Shown piece by piece: positions 1 to 5,737 of a stretch of DNA of 5,786 nt. Below the pieces are notes generated by a model. That model searched no databases, was not told the origin of the DNA, and worked only from the letters and a program-made list of their open reading frames with translations. Each line of letters starts with the position of its first letter. Positions within the stretch are counted from its first letter, which is position 1. The DNA comes from HGM12587 sp964580255. Its GTDB lineage: Bacteria > Bacillota > Clostridia > Lachnospirales > Lachnospiraceae. Made by a program: the position numbers and the translations under genes. The stretch is from contig CAZOJX010000110.1 in assembly GCA_964580255.1 (NCBI GenBank), positions 1-5,786 on the forward strand. The letters are read 5' to 3'.

Positions 1-130
1 TTGTGTAAACATACATGTCGATATCCTCCAATACTTTTGCATTATGACAACCACAATCTGCTATGACCGCCACATGGGTACATTTTACTAAAAAATTTAA
101 AAAATAGCAACCTTTTTCGTTAATTTGCAT
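1..130 (-). CDS. Partial minus-strand ORF at window edge, possible transposase remnant
   Basis: Read on the minus strand, an ATG at 130-128, preceded by an in-frame TAA, opens a frame of 43 codons without a stop that runs out of the window. The middle of the peptide reads VAVIADCGCHNAKVLEDID and then YVYT. That resembles the stretch around the second catalytic Asp of IS4/IS1182-like DDE transposases (hydrophobic-ADxGY, then about 15 residues to a short beta strand), with Cys in place of the usual Tyr. In such transposases this motif lies deep inside the protein, but here fewer than 25 residues precede it, which would fit a 5'-truncated remnant. There is no good ribosome binding site before the ATG. 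It could also be the start of an unrelated gene or a chance frame. The resemblance is from memory and no search was run. Confidence 0.3.
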   Translation of the reverse strand, partial: MQINEKGCYFLNFLVKCTHVAVIADCGCHNAKVLEDIDMYVYT

Positions 131-155
131 AATTTATTTTTCTTAACATCAATGA

Positions 156-184
156 TTGTTTTTTTTCGATTTCTAAATTATAAT
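156..184 (+). promoter_or_regulatory. Sigma-A-type promoter of the tyrA-aroA operon
   Basis: A perfect -10 box TATAAT lies at 179-184. A -35 box TTGTTT at 156-161 (TTG conserved) is separated from it by exactly 17 bp, inside a very AT-rich stretch. Transcription would start near 190-192, giving a 5' leader of only about 40 nt. That is too short for a T-box or another amino acid riboswitch, so none is expected here. The spacing and -10 match are seen directly; promoter activity is inferred. Confidence 0.7.
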
Positions 185-216
185 GAAAGAGATTTGCTTT
201 AACACTTTGACAGGAT

Positions 217-223
217 AAAGGAG
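217..223 (+). promoter_or_regulatory. Ribosome binding site of tyrA
   Basis: AAAGGAG lies 7 nt before the ATG at 231, a near-perfect Shine-Dalgarno sequence with ideal spacing. It fixes the tyrA start. Confidence 0.85.
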
Positions 224-230
224 TGCTTTT

Positions 231-1334
231 ATGAAAAAAATACCTGAAAAAATCGGTTTTATCGGACTAGGGCTTATCGGCGGATCTATCGCAAAGGCTG
301 TCCGCTATTTTTACCCGGAGATCCGCATCCTGGCACTTTCCGGCAGACAGGAAACCATTGATCTGGCCCTTTCCGAAAATGTGATTGACGAGGGCTGTTG
401 CAGGATCGGACAGGAATTTTCTTCCTGTGACTACATTTTCCTTTGTGCCCCTGTATCATATAACGCAGCATATCTTAAAGAGCTGAAACCACTGATCAAA
501 AATGACTGTATCATCACCGATGTAGGAAGCACCAAAACAGATATTCACCGCCGGGTGATCCAGCTCGATATGGAAGCAAATTTTATCGGCGGTCATCCGA
601 TGGCCGGTTCTGAAAAAACAGGGCTTCATAATTCCAAACGGCATTTGATTGAAAATGCATATTATGTGATCACACCTACCGAAAAGGTTTCTAAAGAAGC
701 TGTTGCCGACTATGTAGATTTTATCGGTTCCCTAAAAGCGCTGCCGCTGGTGCTTGACTACCACCAGCACGATCAGATTACCGCAGCCATCAGCCATCTT
801 CCTCATTTGATTGCTGCAGGACTGGTTAATCTGGTGAAAAACAATGACGGTGAAGAGCAATATATGAAAAAAGTCGCTGCCGGAGGCTTTAAGGATATTA
901 CCCGAATTGCCTCCTCCTCACCGGTTATGTGGGAGCAGATCTGCATGACAAATCACGAAAACATTTCAGAACTCCTTGGAAAATACATTGACAGTATGCA
1001 GGAAATTAAGGACGCTTTAGATCAAGAATGCGGCCAGGCCATCTACGATCTCTTTGAAGAATCCAGAGACTATCGAAATTCCATTTCCGATGTTTCTCAC
1101 GGACCACTCAAAAAAGCCTACGTTCTTTATGTAGATCTGGTAGATGAAACCGGAGGAATCGCTACTGTTTCTACGATTCTTGCCTGCAATCAGATCAACC
1201 TGAAAAACATCGGTATTGTCAACAACCGGGAATTTGAAGAAGCGGTATTAAAAATCGAGTTTTACGAGGAACAGCCCTGCAAGCTGGCTGCTGACCTGCT
1301 CATCAGACATCGATACACCGTTTATGAAAGGTAA
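231..1334 (+). CDS. tyrA: Prephenate dehydrogenase with C-terminal ACT domain
   Basis: NAD-dependent oxidative decarboxylation of prephenate to 4-hydroxyphenylpyruvate, the tyrosine-specific step after chorismate mutase, in the cytoplasm. The 367 residues match the length of Bacillus-type TyrA with an ACT domain. The Rossmann dinucleotide loop GLGLIGGS is at residues 12-19. DVGSTK (97-102) follows the second part of the nucleotide fold. GHPMAGSEKTG (121-131) carries the catalytic His122. SHLPH (188-192) is the second conserved His motif. GFKDITRIA (219-227) carries the prephenate-binding Arg225. Residues about 297-367 form an ACT domain, in which tyrosine feedback inhibition of related enzymes resides; such control here is inferred. 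The start is set by AAAGGAG 7 nt upstream. It is first in an operon with aroA 5 nt downstream. Nothing is missing or truncated. Confidence 0.96.
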   Translation: MKKIPEKIGFIGLGLIGGSIAKAVRYFYPEIRILALSGRQETIDLALSENVIDEGCCRIGQEFSSCDYIFLCAPVSYNAAYLKELKPLIKNDCIITDVGSTKTDIHRRVIQLDMEANFIGGHPMAGSEKTGLHNSKRHLIENAYYVITPTEKVSKEAVADYVDFIGSLKALPLVLDYHQHDQITAAISHLPHLIAAGLVNLVKNNDGEEQYMKKVAAGGFKDITRIASSSPVMWEQICMTNHENISELLGKYIDSMQEIKDALDQECGQAIYDLFEESRDYRNSISDVSHGPLKKAYVLYVDLVDETGGIATVSTILACNQINLKNIGIVNNREFEEAVLKIEFYEEQPCKLAADLLIRHRYTVYER

Positions 1335-1339
1335 CATTT

Positions 1340-2623
1340 ATGATGAATATAAAATATAAACATCCATTAAAAGGAGAAATCACTGTTCCCGGAGACAAAT
1401 CCATCTCCCACCGCGCCGTCATGTTCGGTGCTCTGGCACAGGGAACCACCGAAGTCACAAATTTCCTTCAGGGAGCAGACTGCCTTTCTACCATTGACTG
1501 CTTCCGTCGTCTTGGAATCGAAATTGAAAATACACCAGAAAAAATTCTGGTACATGGTAAGGGACTTCATGGACTTCAAAAGCCGGACTCTATCTTAAAT
1601 GTAGGAAATTCCGGCACCACTACCCGTCTGATCTCCGGTATTTTAGCCGGACAAACTTTTGAAACAACACTGACCGGCGACGAATCGATCCAAAGTCGTC
1701 CAATGAAGCGGATCATGGATCCTCTTTTGATGATGGGCGCAGATATTTCCAGTCTTTATGGAAATCATTGTGCACCTTTGCGGATTGCCGGAGCAAAGCT
1801 TCATGGTATTTCCTATCATTCAAAAGTTGCATCTGCTCAGGTAAAATCCTGCATTCTTCTGGCAGGTCTCTACGCTGAAGGTCTTACCAGCGTAACCGAA
1901 CCGACCATCTCCAGAAATCATACAGAGCTGATGCTGCGTGGATTCGGAGCAGACATCACATTAGAAGGAAAAACTGCACAAATCCAGCCGGAACCGACAC
2001 TGATCGGACAAAAGATCGAAGTTCCGGGAGATATTTCCTCCGCAGCCTATTTTATCGCTGCCGGACTGATCGTTCCAGGCTCCGAAATTTTAATTAAAAA
2101 TGTGGGAATCAACCCTACCCGCGACGGAATCCTTCGGGTCTGTCTGGAAATGGGTGCCGATCTTACCCTTCTTAATGAAAGAGAGCACAGCGGCGAACCG
2201 GTTGCTGACATTCTCGTTCGTCACAGTAACCTGAAGGCGGTAACCATTGGCGGCGAGATCATTCCAACGCTGATCGATGAGCTTCCGATCATTGCTGTCA
2301 TGGCCTGCTTTGCCAGCGGTACTACCATTATCAAAGATGCCGCAGAGTTAAAAGTCAAGGAATCTGACCGAATCGCAGTCATGACAGAGCAGCTTTCCCG
2401 CATGGGTGCTCATATCACTGCTACGGAAGACGGTATGATCATCGAAGGCGGATATCCGCTTCGCGGAGCAACCATTGATACAGCCCTCGACCATCGCATT
2501 GCCATGTCCTTTGCGATCGCTGCATTGGCCGCCGAAGGAGAAACCCGACTGAAAAATGCAGATTGCGTAAAGATCAGCTATCCTGATTTCTATGAAAGCC
2601 TTTTCAATTTGCAAAAAATATGA
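1340..2623 (+). CDS. aroA: 3-phosphoshikimate 1-carboxyvinyltransferase (EPSP synthase), class II type
   Basis: Transfers the enolpyruvyl group of PEP to shikimate-3-phosphate, the sixth step of the shikimate pathway, in the cytoplasm. The 427 residues are full length for the two-domain inside-out alpha/beta fold. Visible motifs are GDKSISHR (18-25, substrate-binding Lys20 and Arg25), GNSGTTTR (89-96), SRPM (119-122), SAQVK (165-169), catalytic Asp313 in LIDEL, KESDR (340-344) and DHRIAM (384-389). The four signatures used to define class II, glyphosate-tolerant enzymes are all present: GDKS, SAQVK, RNHTE (192-196) and NPTR (258-261). Tolerance itself is an inference. The ribosome binding site AAAGG (1327-1331) lies inside the last codons of tyrA, 8 nt before the first of two tandem ATGs, so the first ATG is preferred and translation is probably coupled to tyrA. 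Confidence 0.96.
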   Translation: MMNIKYKHPLKGEITVPGDKSISHRAVMFGALAQGTTEVTNFLQGADCLSTIDCFRRLGIEIENTPEKILVHGKGLHGLQKPDSILNVGNSGTTTRLISGILAGQTFETTLTGDESIQSRPMKRIMDPLLMMGADISSLYGNHCAPLRIAGAKLHGISYHSKVASAQVKSCILLAGLYAEGLTSVTEPTISRNHTELMLRGFGADITLEGKTAQIQPEPTLIGQKIEVPGDISSAAYFIAAGLIVPGSEILIKNVGINPTRDGILRVCLEMGADLTLLNEREHSGEPVADILVRHSNLKAVTIGGEIIPTLIDELPIIAVMACFASGTTIIKDAAELKVKESDRIAVMTEQLSRMGAHITATEDGMIIEGGYPLRGATIDTALDHRIAMSFAIAALAAEGETRLKNADCVKISYPDFYESLFNLQKI

Positions 2624-2658
2624 TATCTTAGGGATTAACTTGAAGCGAGGAACTATTT

Positions 2659-3636
2659 ATGGCTAGAAAAATTGACAGAACATTACTCTCCTACTGTCCG
2701 GATCTGCAGGTGATGGACTGCACCTTACGTGACGGTGGACTTGTGAATAATTTTAACTTTTCTGATGAATTTGTAAAAGATCTTTACCATGCAAATATCA
2801 AATCCGGTGTTGATTACATGGAATTTGGCTATAAAGCCAGCAAAACTATTTTCAAAAAAGAAGATTTCGGCAAATGGAAATTCTGTGACGAAGAAGATAT
2901 CCGTGAAATCGTTGGAGAAAATAATTCTCCATTAAAGATTTCCGTAATGGCAGATACCGGACGTACCGATTATAAAACGGACATTATCCCAAGAAAAGAC
3001 AGTGTCATTGATATGTACCGTATTGCAACCTATATCCACCAAATCCCGACTGCTATCGATATGATCGAGGATATCCACGAAAAAGGCTATGAAACCTGCG
3101 TTAATATTATGGCAGTTTCCAAAGTTAACGACCGGGATATTATGGGGGCACTGGAGCTTCTCTCCAAAACAAGCGTTGACTGCATCTATCTGGTAGATTC
3201 CTTCGGTTCCTTCTATCCGGAACAGATCTGCGATCTTGCTGACCGCTACTCTGAGGTTTCCGGAAAATATGGAAAACTGGTTGGTTTCCATGGACACAAC
3301 AACCAGCAGCTTGCCTTTGCCAACACCATTGAAGCGCTCCGCTACGGTGCGAGCATTTTAGATGCTACGGTCTGCGGCATGGGACGAGGCGCCGGAAACT
3401 GTTATCTGGAATCTTTACTTGGCTTTTTAAAGAATCCAAAATACAATCTTATTCCGATGATGAGATTTATTGAAGAACATATGACAGAAATGAAAAAGAA
3501 TTATACCTGGGGTTTTGATCTTCCGTACCTGATGACGGGAATTTTAAACTCTCACCCGTCCTCTGCCATCAATTTTCAGAAAGCCAAACGGACGGATTAT
3601 ACAAATTTTTATCATGAATTGCTTGATATGGACTAA
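2659..3636 (+). CDS. DRE-TIM metallolyase / aldolase-family protein of unknown reaction
   Basis: A 325-residue protein with the TIM-barrel fold of the HMGL-like/DRE-TIM superfamily, closest in style to 4-hydroxy-2-oxovalerate aldolases. MDCTLRDGG (19-27) gives the conserved Arg24 and metal ligand Asp25. GFHGHNN (209-215) supplies metal ligands His211 and His213. GMGRGAGNCYLE (240-251) is the family glycine-rich loop and following Glu. The residue two places after DG, which is the catalytic His in hydroxy-oxovalerate aldolases, is Leu28. No acylating aldehyde dehydrogenase partner is present, so a meta-cleavage pathway role is unlikely. A cytoplasmic metal-dependent aldol or Claisen-type lyase is the most that can be said. 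GAGGA lies 7 nt before the ATG. The gene follows aroA by 35 nt with no visible terminator, so it is probably cotranscribed. Its stop codon lies inside the shared inverted repeat at 3628-3655. Confidence 0.85.
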   Translation: MARKIDRTLLSYCPDLQVMDCTLRDGGLVNNFNFSDEFVKDLYHANIKSGVDYMEFGYKASKTIFKKEDFGKWKFCDEEDIREIVGENNSPLKISVMADTGRTDYKTDIIPRKDSVIDMYRIATYIHQIPTAIDMIEDIHEKGYETCVNIMAVSKVNDRDIMGALELLSKTSVDCIYLVDSFGSFYPEQICDLADRYSEVSGKYGKLVGFHGHNNQQLAFANTIEALRYGASILDATVCGMGRGAGNCYLESLLGFLKNPKYNLIPMMRFIEEHMTEMKKNYTWGFDLPYLMTGILNSHPSSAINFQKAKRTDYTNFYHELLDMD

Positions 3637-3655
3637 AACGAAAGTTTTAGTCCAT
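3628..3655. terminator. Shared inverted repeat between convergent genes, probable bidirectional terminator
   Basis: ATGGACTAAAAC (3628-3639), a GAAA loop and GTTTTAGTCCAT (3644-3655) form a perfect 12-bp hairpin that reads nearly the same from both strands. It covers the ends of both convergent genes. The plus arm encodes Met-Asp-TAA of the aldolase-like protein, and the minus arm encodes Met-Asp-TAA of the lipoprotein. The position argues for a two-way terminator. There is no proper T-tract just after the hairpin on either strand, so it is not a textbook intrinsic terminator and may instead act mainly as an RNA end-protecting hairpin. Confidence 0.6.
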
Positions 3656-4459
3656 TGAAATTACATAATCATAGCTGTATGTGTGCACATAGAGCTTTCC
3701 GTCTTTTTCTGCCATCAGATCCGGCATTTTATCCAACGACATTTTTTCCAGAACTCTTCCGGTATGTTTATCAATCTGATATAAATAGTCTTTTTCACCC
3801 GTAAATCCATATCCGCACAGAATCACATCACTCTTGACAATAAAATTCATAGAATTATATGTCTGATCTGCACTTCTCCAAAGAAGCTGTTCATTATTCA
3901 AATCGTAAGCAAACATAAAGCAGCTGTTTGGCGTCGCATAGCCATTCAATACACTGCCGGCATACAAGATACCATCTTCCACGTAGGCATTGTTGCCGTT
4001 GATATACCATCGATCTCCCGGAATTGTCACACTGTACAGTGCTGTTTCCTGCGAATCTGAAATCAGCAGCATCTCCGGTTCCGTCCATTCGTAAATATAA
4101 TTTTCATCATAAAATTTGTTCCAATCTGAACCGATCATCGGCAATGACAGCTCTTTTCGCTCGTACCACTCATACGCCCAGTCAATGCCATTTTCTTCCT
4201 TTGAATCAATGGACAGACTAAGCGGTACTGCTGCTTCTCCCTCTGCATAGGTTTCAGGGATTCCTGAAAAATTCAGCACAATTTCTTTTACTTCCTGCTC
4301 TACAGGAATTTCTTCCGCCACATCGGTCACTTCTTCCTGCGGAATGTCCACTTTTTCGATTGCCTGCTCTGGAAAATAAATATCTTTCTCTTTGTTTGTA
4401 CATCCTGCCATCATAAAAACACATATGCCTGCTGCAACCAGGATCATTTTTCGTTTCAT
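3647..4459 (-). CDS. Secreted lipoprotein with PQQ/WD-like beta-propeller repeats
   Basis: A 270-residue exported protein. Residues 1-19 form a lipoprotein signal peptide: basic MKRK, a hydrophobic core, then lipobox MAGC with the lipidated Cys20. A glutamate-rich linker (about 33-60) probably spaces the protein from the membrane. The C-terminal part (about 135-268) shows repeated strands of the PQQ-like propeller type, for example FAYDLNNEQLLWR (183-195) and YQIDKHTGRVLEKMS (227-241), and a short strand DGKLYVHTY near the end. Only about three blades are visible, fewer than a closed propeller. The function is unknown; such proteins usually bind partners at the cell surface. GGAG (4468-4471) lies 8 nt before the ATG and supports this start. 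No convincing promoter was found in the 76 bases upstream. The gene converges with the aro operon and ends in the shared hairpin. Confidence 0.8.
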   Translation of the reverse strand: MKRKMILVAAGICVFMMAGCTNKEKDIYFPEQAIEKVDIPQEEVTDVAEEIPVEQEVKEIVLNFSGIPETYAEGEAAVPLSLSIDSKEENGIDWAYEWYERKELSLPMIGSDWNKFYDENYIYEWTEPEMLLISDSQETALYSVTIPGDRWYINGNNAYVEDGILYAGSVLNGYATPNSCFMFAYDLNNEQLLWRSADQTYNSMNFIVKSDVILCGYGFTGEKDYLYQIDKHTGRVLEKMSLDKMPDLMAEKDGKLYVHTYSYDYVISMD

Positions 4460-4535
4460 ACTATTATCTCCGTCTATGTATCTGTCCGCTGTAATAATTC
4501 CTTAACAGCAAACACTCTGCTCATAAATATTTATT

Positions 4536-4856
4536 TTAGTCAAAACATACCAACGGATTCATTTCTGTTGGAGTTTTCCATTCAATACCATATTCTTCTT
4601 TCAATTTTCTTTTTTTAACACGCCAATATCTGTGGCAATATCCTAAACCTCTCGCATCGCCCAGCTCGGCATTTAACTTTCTTTCAACATCCAACTCTAT
4701 TCTTTGGTACATTTCATCATCTTCAATTGGATCATAATTCAACTTTTTCAATTTCTTAGGCTGCTCTTTTCCTTCATAATATAGCAATACTTCCAAAGCT
4801 TTTATTGATTTTCTAAACCAAAATTCCTTATCATTCTCACAACCCGATTCAAAAAC
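4536..4856 (-). pseudogene. 3' part of an amber-interrupted gene, uncharacterised protein
   Basis: This 106-codon stretch is in the same frame as, and directly follows, the TAG that ends the 5' part (4857-4859); no other stop occurs between 5255 and 4538. No ATG lies near its start. The first usable start is a TTG at 4796 without a ribosome binding site, so independent translation is doubtful. The peptide is charged and helical. It ends with a compact Cys/His/Trp-containing segment, GLGYCHRYWRVKKRKLKEE, followed by YGIEWKTPTEMNP and VCFD. I have the impression that a C-terminus of this kind (GxCHxYWxxKKxxLKxxYGIxWK, then a proline and MNP) recurs in uncharacterised Clostridia proteins, but I cannot name a family. 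Together with 4857-5255 it would make one protein of about 239 residues. GC content is low compared with the aro genes. Confidence 0.6.
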
Positions 4857-5255
4857 CTAAACCAATTGCATTTCTGGAATATCATGATAAATTACCTTAT
4901 CAAGCCACTCCTCTGCAACTACTAATCTGTTTAATGAAACAAAACCTTCTGTAATCTTTATAAACTTTGTTCTTGAAATGGTACCCTTTTTAAATAACTC
5001 TATCAGCGAAACAAGATAATGTTTTATCGTATTGTCACAAATTTCCGCATAATTACGACACACCACTTCTTTTATTTCTTCTTCTGCAAACGGAATATCC
5101 TCAGGAATCGTTGGTAAGACATCTACAATTATACCTTCTCTATTATTATTCTTTCTCGTTGGCACAAGAACAGCCATCCCTTCCTTTCCCAAAACAACCG
5201 CAGATTTATATAAATATATCCGCGCATTTTTTCCAAATGAAATCCAATAGAACAT
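4857..5255 (-). CDS. 5' part of the amber-interrupted gene, uncharacterised beta-barrel-like domain
   Basis: An open frame of 132 codons from ATG 5255-5253 to a TAG at 4857-4859. AAAGG (5267-5271) lies 11 nt before this ATG. An in-frame TTG at 5264 is only 2 nt from that site and is less likely. Residues about 1-50 look like a small all-beta domain: alternating hydrophobic strands, then KEGMAVLVPTRKNNNREG and IIVDVL. This GxxVxVP...GxVxDV layout resembles the N-terminal barrel of PriA and similar small beta-barrels. That is a fold-level impression, not homology. An acidic loop and mainly helical residues (about 58-128) follow. The frame continues without another stop beyond the TAG into a conserved-looking C-terminal segment, so this is most likely the front half of a broken gene rather than a complete protein. 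The function is not known. Confidence 0.6.
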   Translation of the reverse strand: MFYWISFGKNARIYLYKSAVVLGKEGMAVLVPTRKNNNREGIIVDVLPTIPEDIPFAEEEIKEVVCRNYAEICDNTIKHYLVSLIELFKKGTISRTKFIKITEGFVSLNRLVVAEEWLDKVIYHDIPEMQLV

Positions 5256-5319
5256 GCTGCCCAACGCCTTTCTTTAATAAAGCTCTTACCAATGCCATAT
5301 TGCTTATCTACTCACTTAC

Positions 5320-5375
5320 AAGGTTCTCAAACCGCTCCATTTGGGTGCAAATCCGGTCTCAGAGTTTTACACCTT
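5320..5375 (-). other. Nested stem-loop in the spacer upstream of the soluble gene (candidate structured leader RNA or recombination site)
   Basis: On the minus strand, three helices nest around one loop. AAGGT (5375-5371) pairs with ACCTT (5324-5320). TCTGAGACCG (5363-5354) pairs with CGGTTTGAGA (5334-5325) through 9 of 10 positions, including one G-U and one G-G mismatch. ATTTG (5352-5348) pairs with CAAAT (5343-5339) around a CACC loop. A GGAG stays unpaired on the 3' side and seven bases bulge on the 5' side. It lies in the 146-base gap between the membrane protein gene and the soluble gene, on their coding strand, 65 nt before the soluble gene's ATG. There is no T-tract after it, so it is not an intrinsic terminator. 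It could be a leader RNA or a DNA-level repeat; no known riboswitch was recognised. Confidence 0.5.
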
Positions 5376-5410
5376 TTGGTCCTATGTCAATTCCTTACAC
5401 AAATATTAGG

Positions 5411-5724
5411 CTATAATTCATCATGTCTTTTAGCGCTTTTAAATTGCAACACCTTATTCCTTGTGCATATTTCACTAACAGACGCTATAATCCCAATAGA
5501 AGATAGAATTAAAACGCAAGTTCCTCTTTTCTTATACTCTTTAGTATACAATTCAATTGATTGTTCAACCTGTTCCATATTAATCAATATATCTTCCGAT
5601 TCAATTGTATCTGTAACCAAATTTATAGCTCTACTTTCTGAACGCATTATCATAATAATTCCACAGAAAAAAAAGACCAAATGTAAAATAATTAATACAA
5701 AACCTAATATTTTTTTGCTTTCAT
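5411..5724 (-). pseudogene. Small two-helix membrane protein gene, frameshifted in an A7 tract
   Basis: A well-placed start (ATG 5724-5722, preceded by AGAGAGG with 6 nt spacing) reads MKAKKY and stops at TAG 5706-5704. The sixth codon follows a run of seven A (5716-5710 on the minus strand). If one A is restored, or the ribosome slips back by one on A-AAA-AAA, translation enters the long open frame ending at 5411. That gives a 104-residue protein: MKAKK, then a hydrophobic segment at about 6-27, a hydrophilic helical loop at about 28-68 rich in Glu, a second hydrophobic segment at about 70-84, and a charged tail ending RHDEL. Without the shift the long frame has only TTG (5680) or internal ATG starts with no ribosome binding site. 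No family was recognised. It is AT-rich and lies just upstream of the structured spacer and the soluble gene, on the same strand. Confidence 0.6.
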
Positions 5725-5730
5725 TTTATT

Positions 5731-5737
5731 CCTCTCT
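5731..5737 (-). promoter_or_regulatory. Ribosome binding site of the membrane protein gene
   Basis: AGAGAGG on the minus strand, 6 nt before ATG 5724. It is one of the best ribosome binding sites in the minus-strand half. It shows that the intended start is in a different frame from the long downstream ORF, which is what reveals the frameshift. Confidence 0.65.

Noticed and set aside
207..235. TTGACA at 207-212 as a -35 box
   Set aside because: A matching -10 box would fall on the tyrA start codon and no TATAAT-like sequence is there; the promoter at 156-184 is better in every respect.
4523..4534. Palindrome ATAAATATTTAT between the lipoprotein and the broken gene
   Set aside because: It is pure AT with no loop in a low-GC stretch; it is too weak for a terminator and not distinctive as an operator.
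5325..5363. A tRNA-like segment on the plus strand (GGGTGCAAATCC resembles a T-arm)
   Set aside because: There is no acceptor stem, D-arm or anticodon arm around it. The pairing is explained by one nested hairpin.
5364..5390. A possible promoter for the soluble gene on the minus strand (TTGACA at 5390-5385)
   Set aside because: The only -10-like hexamer, TAAAAC (5369-5364), is 15 bp away, too close, and transcription would start inside the stem-loop and remove its 5' arm.
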